Below, in pieces: positions 23,806 through 33,300 of a stretch of DNA of 64,000 nucleotides. The notes under the pieces are model-generated. The model ran no database searches. It worked only from the letters and a program-made list of their open reading frames with translations, and was not told the origin of the DNA. The first letter of the stretch is position 1; the number at the start of each line of letters is the position of its first letter. A program made the translations under genes and the position numbers. The stretch covers positions 6,012,001 to 6,076,000 of the forward strand of contig NZ_SHKL01000001.1 of the NCBI RefSeq assembly GCF_004217185.1. The letters are read 5' to 3'. This DNA comes from Pseudonocardia sediminis (lineage in GTDB: Bacteria > Actinomycetota > Actinomycetes > Mycobacteriales > Pseudonocardiaceae).

Positions 23806-25589
23806 CGGCCCCGCTCCGCCCCGGGCGAACGGCCCGCCTTGGGATCGTCGGAGGCCGAGACCGTCTCGGGCCCGACTCCGTGCGCCGACGCCCGATCGGC
23901 CAGCCGGCCGAGACCGGGCAGATGTGCCTCGGCCCGGGCCCGCTGCACCAGGTGCGGGTAGTGCAGGTCGAACGCCGGGCGCTCGGAGCGGATCCGGGGC
24001 AGCTCGGTGAAGTTGTGTCGTGGCGGTGGGGACGACGTCGCCCACTCCAGCGAGTTCCCGAATCCCCAGGGATCGTCGGCCTCGGCTGCGCGGCCGAACC
24101 GGTAGCTGCTGAACACGTTGTAGAGGAACGGCAAGGTCGAGGCACCGAGGACGAACGCCCCGACCGAGGAGATCGTGTTCAGCACGGTGAACCCGTCGGT
24201 GGGCAGGTAGTCGGCGTAGCGGCGGGGCATGCCCTCGTTGCCGAGCCAGTGCTGGACCAGGAAGGTCAGATGGAACCCGACGAAGGTCAGCCAGAAGTGG
24301 ACCTTCCCCAAGCGCTCGTCCATGAAGCGGCCGGTCATCTTCGGGAACCAGAAGTAGATTCCGCCGTAGGTCGCGAACACGATCGTGCCGAACAGGACGT
24401 AGTGGAAGTGCGCCACCACGAAGTAGGTGTCCGAGACATGGAAGTCGATCGGTGGGCTGGCCAGCAGCACCCCGGACAACCCGCCGAACAGGAAGGTCAC
24501 CAGGAATCCCGCAGCGAACAGCATCGGCGTCTCGTAGGTGATCTTCCCCTTCCACAGGGTGCCGATCCAGTTGACGAACTTGATCCCGGTCGGGATCGCG
24601 ATCAGGAAGCTGGTGAAGGAGAAGAACGCCAGCAGCACCGCCCCCGTCGCGTACATGTGGTGAGCCCAGACCACGACCGACAGCGCTCCGATGGCGATCG
24701 TGGCGAAGACCAGTCCCTTGTAGCCGAAGACCGGTTTGCGGGAGAACACGGGGACGATCTCGGAGATGATGCCGAAGAACGGCAACGCGACGATGTAGAC
24801 CTCGGGGTGTCCGAAGAACCAGAACAGGTGCTGGTACAGCACGGCTCCGCCGTTCGCGGGATCGAACACGTGCGAGCCGAGGTGGCGGTCGGCCTCCATC
24901 GCGAACAGGGCCGCGGTCAGCACCGGGAACGCGATGAGGATCAGTAGCGCGGTGACCAGGATCGTCCAGCAGAAAACCGGCATCCGGAACATCGTCATCC
25001 CGGGAGCGCGCATGCACACGATGGTCGTCACGAAGTTGACCGCCCCGAGGATCGTGCCCAGTCCGGACACGATCAGCCCCATCGCCCAGAGGTCCTGGCC
25101 CGGCCCCGGGGAGTGGATGGCGCCGGCGAGGGGCTGGTAGGCGAACCACCCGGAGTCCGCGGCACCGCCGGGGGTGAGGAAGCCGGCGAGCACGATCAGC
25201 GCGCCGAACAGGAACAGCCAGTAGGAGAACGCGTTGAGGCGTGGGAACGCGACGTCCGGGGCCCCGATCTGCAACGGCACGATGTAGTTCGCGAAACCGA
25301 ACAGGATCGGCGTGGCGTAGAGCAGCAACATGATCGTGCCGTGCATGGTGAACAGCTGGTTGTACTGCTCGGTGGAGAGGAACTGCATTTCGGGGCGGGC
25401 CAGCTCAGCCCGCATGAGCAGCGCCATCGCCCCGCCGGCCAGGAACATCGCGAACGACGTCACCAGGTAGAGGACGGCGATGTCCTTCGGGTCGGTCGTC
25501 CCCAGCATGTGCAGGAACCGGGCGCCCCTCGCCGCGCGACGCGCGGGACGGAAGTGTGTCGTGATCGGTCGGGGTTCGGTGGCGGTCAC
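23802..25589 (-). CDS. ctaD: cytochrome c oxidase subunit I (aa3 type)
   Basis: 595 aa, about twelve membrane helices. Ligands of the heme-copper centre are visible: FWFFGHPEVY (CuB His with cross-linked Tyr), VVWAHHMY (the two other CuB His) and VVAHFHYVLFG (heme a and a3 His). The N-terminal heme a ligand lies in FTMHGTIMLLL. No subunit II or III gene is adjacent, so it would have to join chromosomally encoded subunits. It starts at a GTG (AGGAG upstream) overlapping the stop of the UdgB gene. Cargo of the mobile element. Confidence 0.9.
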   Translation of the reverse strand: MTATEPRPITTHFRPARRAARGARFLHMLGTTDPKDIAVLYLVTSFAMFLAGGAMALLMRAELARPEMQFLSTEQYNQLFTMHGTIMLLLYATPILFGFANYIVPLQIGAPDVAFPRLNAFSYWLFLFGALIVLAGFLTPGGAADSGWFAYQPLAGAIHSPGPGQDLWAMGLIVSGLGTILGAVNFVTTIVCMRAPGMTMFRMPVFCWTILVTALLILIAFPVLTAALFAMEADRHLGSHVFDPANGGAVLYQHLFWFFGHPEVYIVALPFFGIISEIVPVFSRKPVFGYKGLVFATIAIGALSVVVWAHHMYATGAVLLAFFSFTSFLIAIPTGIKFVNWIGTLWKGKITYETPMLFAAGFLVTFLFGGLSGVLLASPPIDFHVSDTYFVVAHFHYVLFGTIVFATYGGIYFWFPKMTGRFMDERLGKVHFWLTFVGFHLTFLVQHWLGNEGMPRRYADYLPTDGFTVLNTISSVGAFVLGASTLPFLYNVFSSYRFGRAAEADDPWGFGNSLEWATSSPPPRHNFTELPRIRSERPAFDLHYPHLVQRARAEAHLPGLGRLADRASAHGVGPETVSASDDPKAGRSPGAERGR

Positions 25590-26278
25590 GGGGAGATCTC
25601 CTCGGGCTCGGTGGTCGCGGCGCGTCGTGCCCGGCCACCGCCGAGCGAACGGGCACGGTCCAGGACCGTGTCGAGCATCGTCGGGGTCAGGACTCCGGTG
25701 TGGGTGTTCTGCGGGCTCGGGTGGTAGCTGCCGAGCAGGACGAGTCCGGGCAGCAGGAGATGCTCGCGGCCGTGGGCGAACCGCACCCGACCGGTGTCCG
25801 GTGCCGCGGCCAGCGCCGCGGTCCAGGCGAGCGCACCCAGTGCCAGCACCACCCGGAGCCGGGGAAGCGCCGCCCATTCCGCCCGCAGATGGGTCGCGCA
25901 GGTATCGCGCTCGGTCGCCGTCGGGCGATGGGAAGGGGGCGGACAACGCACCGCCGACGACGTCCACACCCCGTACAGCGCCAGACCGTCATCCGCGCTC
26001 TCCGAGGTCGGAGAGTTCGCCAGACCGGCCCGGTGCAGACCGGCGGTCAGAAACGATGCGGACCGGTTGCCGGTGAACGGCCGCCCGTGCGGGTTCCCAC
26101 GGGCCGCGGTCGCCATCCCGAGCACGTGGATCCCGGCGAGCGGATCACCGAAACCGGGGACCGGCCGATCGGCGCGTCCACCGGTCCCGACCCCGCGTCG
26201 GTGCGCCACCAGCCGCGGGCACCGCGCACACGTCAGGACATCGGCGCGGACACGCTGCAGAGCGACGGGACAGGACAT
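25586..26278 (-). CDS. UdgB-type (family 5) uracil-DNA glycosylase
   Basis: 230 aa. Four Cys suitable for a [4Fe-4S] cluster (CARCPRL near the N-terminus; RCPPPSH and RDTC in the middle), the C-terminal motif GSYHPSPQNTHTG, and a first motif GMATAARGNPHGRPFTGN. The usual family form of the first motif is GLAPAAHGANRTGR.FTGD. So the H, the A-N-R and the final D are altered and one residue is lost. The overall fold is clear but the active site may be modified. ATG at 26278 chosen; the frame opens at a GTG (26314). Overlaps ctaD (GTGA). Confidence 0.8.
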   Translation of the reverse strand: MSCPVALQRVRADVLTCARCPRLVAHRRGVGTGGRADRPVPGFGDPLAGIHVLGMATAARGNPHGRPFTGNRSASFLTAGLHRAGLANSPTSESADDGLALYGVWTSSAVRCPPPSHRPTATERDTCATHLRAEWAALPRLRVVLALGALAWTAALAAAPDTGRVRFAHGREHLLLPGLVLLGSYHPSPQNTHTGVLTPTMLDTVLDRARSLGGGRARRAATTEPEEISP

Positions 26279-26351
26279 CGGTCGACGGTCTCGCAGCGGA
26301 CCACGCTCGGCCACCCTCGGCCGACCGGGCGACCGCCCGGTCCACCCGGAG

Positions 26352-27263
26352 TCACCCTCCCGGGTGGAGCCGGGCGACCGCGACGACGTCGCGGTCCTCG
26401 GCCGACAGACGTCGGCCCGACGCCCAGACCACCTGGAGCCGGCGGGTCAGGTCGGCGTCGACGACCTCGACGGCGACCAGATCGCCGCGCCGCAGATCGT
26501 CGGCCACCGCGAGAAAGCTCAACACCGCAGGGCCGGCACCGGTCCGCACCGCGGACTTGATCGCGGTGGTCGAGGACAGCTCGACCACCGGATCGACCAC
26601 CCCGGCCCCGTCGGTCAGAGCCTGCTCGACGGTCTCGCGGGTGCCCGAGCCGGGCTCACGCTGCACCAGAGGGGTCCCGGCCAGCTCCTCGGAGGTGACA
26701 CCTCCGTCGCGGCGGGTCCACTCGTGACCGGGGGCGACGACCGCAACGAGCCGGTCGCGGGCAACGACTTCCTGCTCCAGCCCATCAGGAACGTGCGGGC
26801 CCTCCACGAAACCGACACCCACCTCGCCGGCCAGGACCAATCGTGCGACCTCGGCCGAGTTCACCACGCGCAGCGACACCACCGACTGTGGGCGACGGGC
26901 CCGCAGATCCGCCAGCCAGCCCGGCACCAGATACTCGGCGACGGTCAGACTGGCCGCGATCCGGACCCGGCTCCCGTGCCCGGTACGCAGCGCCGTCACG
27001 CCCTCGTCGAGCCGCGACGCCGCGGCAACCACCTCGCGCGCCCACTCGACCACCATGGCGCCGTCCGGGGTCAGTCTCGATCCCAGTGCGCTCCGTTCGA
27101 TCAGCGCCAGCCCGAGCAGTCCCTCCAGGTACTTGATCCGCGAGCCGACGGCGGACTGGGACAGGCTCTGCTCCGCAGCGGCCCGGCCGAGACTCCCGGT
27201 CCGGGCGACACTCAGCAACACGTCCAGCGCGCCGACCTCGGGCGTGCGGGAGGAAAGCGGCAT
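26352..27263 (-). CDS. LysR family regulator, paralog of the 22592 gene
   Basis: 303 aa with N-terminal helix-turn-helix GSLGRAAAEQSLSQSAVGSRI and effector domain motifs shared with the other LysR of the island (SLTVAEYLVP, VGFVEGPH, ELSSTTAIK). Located between the UdgB-ctaD cluster and the usp gene, all leftward. Its target is unclear; no divergent gene lies beside it, which is unusual for the family. Confidence 0.88.
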   Translation of the reverse strand: MPLSSRTPEVGALDVLLSVARTGSLGRAAAEQSLSQSAVGSRIKYLEGLLGLALIERSALGSRLTPDGAMVVEWAREVVAAASRLDEGVTALRTGHGSRVRIAASLTVAEYLVPGWLADLRARRPQSVVSLRVVNSAEVARLVLAGEVGVGFVEGPHVPDGLEQEVVARDRLVAVVAPGHEWTRRDGGVTSEELAGTPLVQREPGSGTRETVEQALTDGAGVVDPVVELSSTTAIKSAVRTGAGPAVLSFLAVADDLRRGDLVAVEVVDADLTRRLQVVWASGRRLSAEDRDVVAVARLHPGG

Positions 27264-27306
27264 GCCGGGACCGTAGTAGAAGTCGCCGCCGGCGGCTGCC
27301 GCGATG

Positions 27307-27756
27307 TCAGTGCCCCGCCGGGACCACCAGCACGGGGCGGGTCTGGTGTCGGATCAGCCCGTGCGACACCGACGGCTCCAGCACCCGCGACAGCAGACCA
27401 CCCGGTCCCCCGCCGCGGCTACCGACCACGATCATCGACGCGCTGCACGACTCCGCCAGCTCCGCCAACACCGTGACCGGGTCACCCCGCTCGGTCCGCT
27501 GCTTCCACTCCGGCCCGTCCGCGAGCCCTCCCATCAGCGCGGCGACGTGGTCGTGCGCAACACCCAGGGCATCCTGTGCCTCAGCCTCGAACGACGCCGA
27601 GTCCGGATCCACCGGATAGTCACCGGCATCCACCACGTGTACGACCAGCAGCTCCGTGCTCAGACGCACCGCCAGATCCGCAGCCGTCGTCACGGCCCGG
27701 TCACCCGCCTCGCCCCGGCCGTACCCGACCACGACCGTTCCCACCACTGGCTCCAT
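27307..27756 (-). CDS. usp: universal stress protein family
   Basis: 149 aa. N-terminal VVGTVVVGYGRGEAGDRAV, and the ATP-binding signature GSRGGGPGGLLSRVLEPSVS matching G-x2-G-x9-G-S/T (here G ... S). ATG at 27756 with GAGGAG nine bases upstream. The third gene of the crcB operon, 13 bases after the crcB stop, so presumably induced by fluoride together with the exporters. Confidence 0.85.
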   Translation of the reverse strand: MEPVVGTVVVGYGRGEAGDRAVTTAADLAVRLSTELLVVHVVDAGDYPVDPDSASFEAEAQDALGVAHDHVAALMGGLADGPEWKQRTERGDPVTVLAELAESCSASMIVVGSRGGGPGGLLSRVLEPSVSHGLIRHQTRPVLVVPAGH

Positions 27757-27769
27757 CACCATCATCTCC

Positions 27770-28147
27770 TCACCCGAGCAGCACCCGCACGACCAGGAAG
27801 CCGATCGCCGCCGCACACACCCCGACCGCGACGCTCGCCGCCAGGTAGCCCCAAGCCGCCCCGGCCCGACCCCGTTCCGCCAGACCCGCGACCTCGTAGC
27901 CGAACGTGCTGTAGGTGGTCAGCGCACCACAGAACCCGGTACCGACCACCGCGACGACCTCCGGCCCGAACTCGGCCGACCCCGCCGTCATCGCACCGAG
28001 CACAAGCGACCCGACGACGTTGACCACGAACGTCCCCCACGGCCACACCGACGCGAACCGGGCCTTCGCGGCGGTATCGGCCAGGTAGCGCAGCGGTGCC
28101 CCCACCGCGGCACCTGCTCCGACCAGCAGCACCGTCCACCCGTTCAC
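27770..28147 (-). CDS. crcB: fluoride exporter subunit CrcB/FluC, second gene
   Basis: 125 aa, four membrane helices. Family hallmarks: GAGAAVGAPLRYL, GTFVVNVVGSLVLG and GALTTYSTFGYE. Fluc channels are dual-topology dimers; adjacent paralog pairs usually form antiparallel heterodimers that export F-. It overlaps crcB at 28144 by four bases (ATGA). Confidence 0.9.
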   Translation of the reverse strand: MNGWTVLLVGAGAAVGAPLRYLADTAAKARFASVWPWGTFVVNVVGSLVLGAMTAGSAEFGPEVVAVVGTGFCGALTTYSTFGYEVAGLAERGRAGAAWGYLAASVAVGVCAAAIGFLVVRVLLG

Positions 28148-28635
28148 TCCGGCTCACCGCCCGTGCGCCCGGCCGCCCGCCGAGTTACCGCGACGCCGAG
28201 CACACAGGCCGCGACCGCCGCAAGGGGCGTCGCCACCACGTAGCCCAGCGCCACCACGGGCCGACCCGCGTCGACCAGAGCGACGACGTCCACCGCGTAG
28301 GTGGAGAACGTCGTATATCCACCCAGCACACCCACACCCAGCAACGGGCGCAGCAACGGGTGCGGGACCGTCAGCTCCGAGAGCACCGTCAGCAGTACCC
28401 CGATCAGCAGACAACCCGAGACATTGACGAGGAACGTCGTCCACGGCCACCCGCCGGATGGCTGCGGGAACGCGACCCCAATCACGAACCGAGCCTCGGC
28501 GCCTACCACGCCACCGGTCGCGACAGCGGCGAGGACCGGCCACCGGCGACTGCTCGGCGTGGTGACCGGCGGACCGGCCTGCTCGACCGGACACGCCCCA
28601 TCGGCACCGTCGGCAACGGGCTGCTCGGACACCAC
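28144..28635 (-). CDS. crcB: fluoride exporter subunit CrcB/FluC, first gene
   Basis: 163 aa, four membrane helices, with an N-terminal extension of about 30 residues. Hallmarks: GGVVGAEARFVIG, TTFLVNVSGCLLIG and GGYTTFSTYAVD. GTG start. The ribosome-binding region GAGGTAGG is partly complementary (6 bases) to the 3' strand of the upstream aptamer. First gene of crcB-crcB-usp. Confidence 0.9.
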   Translation of the reverse strand: MVSEQPVADGADGACPVEQAGPPVTTPSSRRWPVLAAVATGGVVGAEARFVIGVAFPQPSGGWPWTTFLVNVSGCLLIGVLLTVLSELTVPHPLLRPLLGVGVLGGYTTFSTYAVDVVALVDAGRPVVALGYVVATPLAAVAACVLGVAVTRRAAGRTGGEPE

Positions 28636-28666
28636 TCACCTACCTCACGGACCGCGACCGGTCATC

Positions 28667-28716
28667 GGTAGGAGCCATCAGCATCAGCAGCGGTTGTCGG
28701 CGAGCTCCATCGCCAT
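28667..28716 (-). promoter_or_regulatory. fluoride (crcB-motif) riboswitch, copy 2
   Basis: Leftward sequence GGCGATGGAGCTCGCC (28714-28699), GACAACCGCTGC linker, then GCTGATGGCTCCTACC (28682-28667), matching the crcB-motif aptamer and nearly identical to copy 1 at its conserved ends. CCTACC at the 3' end (28672-28667) is complementary to GGTAGG (28644-28639) in the crcB ribosome-binding region. A TACATT -10-like element lies upstream near 28730. Confidence 0.85.
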
Positions 28717-28735
28717 CAGCAGAGAATGTACTCCC

Positions 28736-29360
28736 GTGCACCGTTCCAGGCACGTCCGGCACGGCGTCGAGCAGTTCCTTCGCCCTCATCGAGACACCGT
28801 CACATGCATACTTCCGGACTCGGCCGACGCTCCCCCGGGGCAGGAGGCGGATCGGACAGAATTGTGACCCTGCGCAGCCGAAAGATCCCGGACGAGGATG
28901 TTCGTTGTCGAGTCACGATCGCGGGCTGGTCCTCGGTGGTGTGACCGAGGCCGAGACCTGTCACTGGCGGTGTTGGAGCCGGATGAGGAGATCGGCAGCG
29001 ATCAGGCGTTCCTCGGGCCGCTGGTAGGTCGCGTCATGCAGTGCGTGACGCAGGCAGCTGGGCAGAGTGTCGGGGATGTGTGGTGGCCGTGGAGTCGGGC
29101 GACCGCGAACTCCACGGTGGTGCCCCGGGCACTCGCGCCGTCCGGTATCGGTTTCGAGCAGGACCAAGGCCAGGGTGGCGGCGACCACCCGGACCCGTCC
29201 CCGCAGGTCATAGGTACCGTCCCGCACTCCCCCGGACCATCCAGAACCACGATCTCGGAATTTCTCTAGGTTTCTGGTCTCCGATCCGGTAGCTCTTCGC
29301 GACAGGAATCCCGCTGGCGGCGCCGACCTCGACGTGCGCTCACAGTGGTCGCGTCTCTTC
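28736..29360. other. no convincing gene; possibly decayed sequence
   Basis: Several overlapping frames exist on both strands but none has a ribosome-binding site, family motif or steady codon pattern. The leftward stretch near 29200-29270 (DGTYDLRGRVRVVAATLALV) looks protein-like and then loses frame. It may be a decayed cargo gene. It separates the cargo half from the mobility half of the island. Confidence 0.4.
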
Positions 29361-29569
29361 CCACGGCGGTGGTTCGTGCCATCTCGTCGACCTGGCGCAG
29401 CCCGATCACGCCCAGGGCAGGGGGCAACCGCGCCGCGCACTTGACCACCTACAGCTGGCGCCCCGGGTTTGGGCGCCGCTGCGACCCGGCCACCTCGTCA
29501 GGCTTGCCCCCTGGTCTGGGTGTGATAGCCCTTCGGGAGGTCGTCGCGATGGCGCAAACCACCGCCTCC
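29361..29569. repeat. inverted pair of ~70-base coding-like repeats
   Basis: 29361-29433 read leftward and 29498-29569 read rightward are about 79% identical over some 63 bases. Both translate to LPP(A/G)LGVI(G/A)LR(Q/E)V, two variable residues, then MA(R/Q)TTA. Many differences fall at third codon positions or are conservative, which suggests that both were once, or still are, coding. They flank a 64-base spacer. Function unknown. Confidence 0.5.
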
Positions 29570-29700
29570 CACGATCGGACCGCAGCGGGCCGCCGGGGCG
29601 CCCATCTCGGAGACCTGCCTGCCCGGCGAGGGCCGGGGTGTGGGGCGGAGCCCCACGGTGTTGTCCCGGTTCTGTCGGTGCTTGGTCGCATACTCGCGCC

Positions 29701-30276
29701 ATGACCCAGTGCATCGGTCCGCTGCCCGGGTGGGTGGTCCCTGCCGAGCAGCAGGTGCGGGACTGCTGGTGGAACGCGCACCAGGTGGCGACCGTCGCCG
29801 CTGAGGACAGCGCGTTGGGCGTGTTCGTCGCGCTGGACTGGGTATTGCGTCCGGCCGAGCGGCAGACCCCGGTGACGGTGCGGTCGGTCCCTCCGAGTTG
29901 GCAGTTCGTGCGGGGTGAGTCCTGGGCGGCGCTGTCGGTGGCTGCGGGACGGCCGGAGCCAACAGGGAGGGACTGGCGGCGGCTCGGGGCGCTGCAGGGT
30001 CCGACGCGGGCGACGCATCGGGTCCAGTGCTGCGGCGTCTGGCAGGGGCTGTCGTGGCTGTTGGGGGTGCGGGCGGAGCCGCCGATCGGGATTCCGGACC
30101 GAGACGAGTCCGGGGCGGTCGTGCCGGGCTCGGAGGTCTACTGCCTGCCGGTGGATCGGTCGCGTCCGGCGCTGCTGGCGGCCAAGCGCAGCCGGGAGGA
30201 GCGCGAGCTGGACGAGTCGGTGCGCCACTGGGAGCACATCCGCACCCTGGCCGACCGCGAGAAGCCGGCCGTGTAG
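29701..30276 (+). CDS. hypothetical protein of the mobility region, 191 aa
   Basis: Trp-rich soluble protein (PAEQQVRDCWWNAHQ near the N-terminus; QCCGVWQGLSWLLG in the middle), ending in a charged helix. CATACT six bases before the ATG is a good -10 box for a leaderless transcript, and a perfect hairpin (GTGGGGC-3-GCCCCAC, 29640-29656) lies upstream. It is convergent with the relaxase gene. Not recognised. Confidence 0.6.
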   Translation: MTQCIGPLPGWVVPAEQQVRDCWWNAHQVATVAAEDSALGVFVALDWVLRPAERQTPVTVRSVPPSWQFVRGESWAALSVAAGRPEPTGRDWRRLGALQGPTRATHRVQCCGVWQGLSWLLGVRAEPPIGIPDRDESGAVVPGSEVYCLPVDRSRPALLAAKRSREERELDESVRHWEHIRTLADREKPAV

Positions 30277-30357
30277 CGACGCCGCTGCCGGTGGACGGAA
30301 CGGGGGCTGGGAGCCGACCAGGTGGTCGGCTCCCCGCCCTCATCTCGTCCCGAGTAG

Positions 30358-33300
30358 CTAAAGTCCGGTCGGTTCCAGCTGGTCCTCCGCGTCGTGGGCG
30401 TCGGCGTGTTCGGCGGTCTGGTCGTCGTGGTGCCACTGGGTGAGCTGCTGGTGGCGGTCGTGTTGTTCGCCGTCCTGCTCGTCGAGGGCGTCGCGGTAGG
30501 CGATCTCGTCGAGTACCCGCCCGGCCTGGGCGACCGAGTCGGCGGCCTCGTCCGCGGTCGGGACCCGGACGACGTCCTCCGAGGCACTGGTCCGCGGCGG
30601 TGCGTCGTCGCGGACATTCGCCTCGTGCGTCGCGGTGTCGTCGTCGTGCTCAGCGGGGTCGAGGTCGTCGACGAAGTCGGCCTCGGTGATCTCGCGGTGC
30701 TGCTCGTCCTCAGCCTGGTCGTCCAGGTGCGCGGTCATCCATTCCTCGACGGTGACATGGTCGGCGGGGTCGTCGGTAGCGTCGCGGGAAGCCAGCTCGG
30801 CCTTGGACAACTCGGCCTGCAACCGGGTCTGGGTGGTGTGGAGCAGCCACCGGCCCCGGGCGTCGTCGACCTGCTGGAGTTCCTCAGCCCGCTCGGTCAG
30901 CGTGCGCGCCAGGGCCGCGGCCTGCTCTGCCTCGGCGGTGAGGCGTTCCCGATCGGACTGCTGGCCGGCGTTCTCGGCCTCGGCGCGGCGGAGGGCGGCG
31001 TCCTGCTCGTAGCGTGCGGCGGCCTGTCGGGTTCCGGCCAGCTCGTTGCCGACGTAGCGGGGCGCGGCGGCCAGCTCGCGCTCGTAGGCGCGCACGCGCA
31101 TCCGGAGCTGGCCGTTGGACAGCTCCAGGTGCTCGCGTTCGACCTCCGGGCGGCCCAGCGCCCGCCACGCAGCGCGGTGCGCGGCGAACTGCTCGACCTG
31201 CCCCGGCTGCGGCGCCGGACCGAGCGGGTCGGTGTCGTCGTCGTGGCCGCGGACCTCCCGGTAGGCCGCGACCTGCCCGACGGCGCTCTGCCACCGCTGG
31301 CGCGCCTGCTGGTCGGCTGGAGGCTCCCCGAAGGCGTCCACCGCCCACCGCGGCGGTTCCGCGACCGCGTCGGCGCCGAGCTGGGCGGCGCGCTGGTCGG
31401 CGGCCTCGGCCAGCACCTGCAGGTAGGCGTTCCAGCCCTCGTCGTCGGTGCGCGGAACCCAGTCGGTCCAGCGCTCCCCCACCGGGTCGAAGCGGTGGGA
31501 GTCGCGGATGCGGGAGTAGAGCACGTTCGCGACGCTGCGCGACCCGGACAGCGGTCCGCGCTGCACGGCATCGGCGAGGACGGTGTGGGGGTCGTGGCTG
31601 GCCAGCTCGGCGCGGCGCAGGATGCGGGTCAGGGCGGCGGTGCCGTCCTCCGCGGCGACCTTTGCCCGCTCGTCGGGGGTCAGGGCCCCGGTGGCGACGA
31701 GCTGGTCGAGCGCGTGCGCGGTGCGCGCGGTGGCGACCCGCTGTGCGCCGTCGGCGAGCCGCTCGGCCGCGGTCGCCGCGCTGGCCGCTCGCTCGGCGGA
31801 GGCGGCCTCGGTGGCGAGGGCGGACTGGGACACGGCCTGGTCGGCGCCGTCGAGGATCGTCGCGACCGCGGCGACGGGGCTGCGGTGGATGCCGTGCGCC
31901 TGGGGGGTTCCGTCGGCGAGGTCGTCGGGGCCGGTGTGGGTGGTGACGTGTGCGGTGTTGCAGTCCCGGCCGCGGGACATGCCGACGTAGAGGGAGTTCG
32001 CGCGGGTCGCGGGGGTGACGACGGTGTGGGTGGTGTCGACCGTCGCGCCCTGCCCGGCGTGGGTGGTTCCGGCGTAGCCGAGCGCGAGATGCTCGGCGAC
32101 GTAGGCGGCCGGCAGGACCATGCGGTCCCCGGTCCCGGTGCCGTGGGTGTCGGTGGTGACCTCGAGCGCGCCGTCGTCGCGGACCGCTGTGACCCGGAAC
32201 AGGTCGCGGTTCATCACCGGTCGCCGGTTGCCCTCGTACCCGGCCAGGGTCCAGTCGATCGCGCGGGCCTCGACCAGGTCCCCGACCCCGGCCACGGTCC
32301 CCTGCATCCCCAACGGCACGCCGGTCTCGGCGACCCGGCCGAGCCGGACGAGCTCGGCCCGCACGCTGGCGGAGACGCGGGCGGCCTGGTCGTTGGAGTC
32401 GACCAGCAGCAGCGACCTCTTACCGGCGAGGGTGTCGGCCAGCCACGCCCGCGCGGCGGATTCTTCCGCCCCGTCGCGGTCGCCGGCGTCGAGGAGGCGG
32501 CCGTGCTGGTGGTAGTCCTGCAACACCGTCTGGTCGGCCTCGCGCAGCCGCAGCGAGGCGTCGCGTTCCCACCCGGCGCTGAACCGGCGGGCGTCGGTCA
32601 GCTCGTAGCTCGACCCCGCCGTGGCGAGCAGGTCCATCGCGCCGCCGGCGCCGACCGCGGAGAGCTGGCGGTGGTCACCGGTGAGCAGCAGCTTCGCCCC
32701 GGCCGCCGCCACGCGGGCATGGATCTGCTCCAGCGACGCGGTGTCGGTCATCGCGGACTCGTCGACCACGACCAGGTCGCCCTCGCGCAGCCGCCATGCC
32801 TCGTCGCCGTCGCGGGTGCGGCGCTCGGCCGGGGCGGCGTCGAGGCGGGCCTGGGTGGCCGACCAGCGGGCGATGTTCGCTGCGGTCAGCCCTTCGGCGG
32901 TCAGGACCTCGGTGGCCTTCTGGCTGGTCGCCAATCCGAACACCCGCCGCGGCGCGGCCGGCGGGGTGCCGTCGGGGCCGGCGGGTAGGGCCGGGTCGCT
33001 CCACGCCCGGGCCAGGGCGCCGACGACGAACGACTTCCCGGTTCCCGCGGGCCCGACGAGGGTCTCGACCCGGGCACCGGAGGTCAGGATTCCGCGCACC
33101 GCGGCGGCCTGGTCGACGCCCAGCTCGATGCCGTCGGTCCGGAGCCGGTCGACGAAGCGGTCCGCCGCGCCGCGGGTGAGCGCGGTGCCGTTGTGGGCGG
33201 CGGTCGCCGCGAGCAGGATCCGCTCGGAGCGGATCTGGTCGGTCGTGGTGTAGAGCCGTCCGCCCGGCGCGCGGAACGCCGACTCCCCGTTCGCGGTCCG

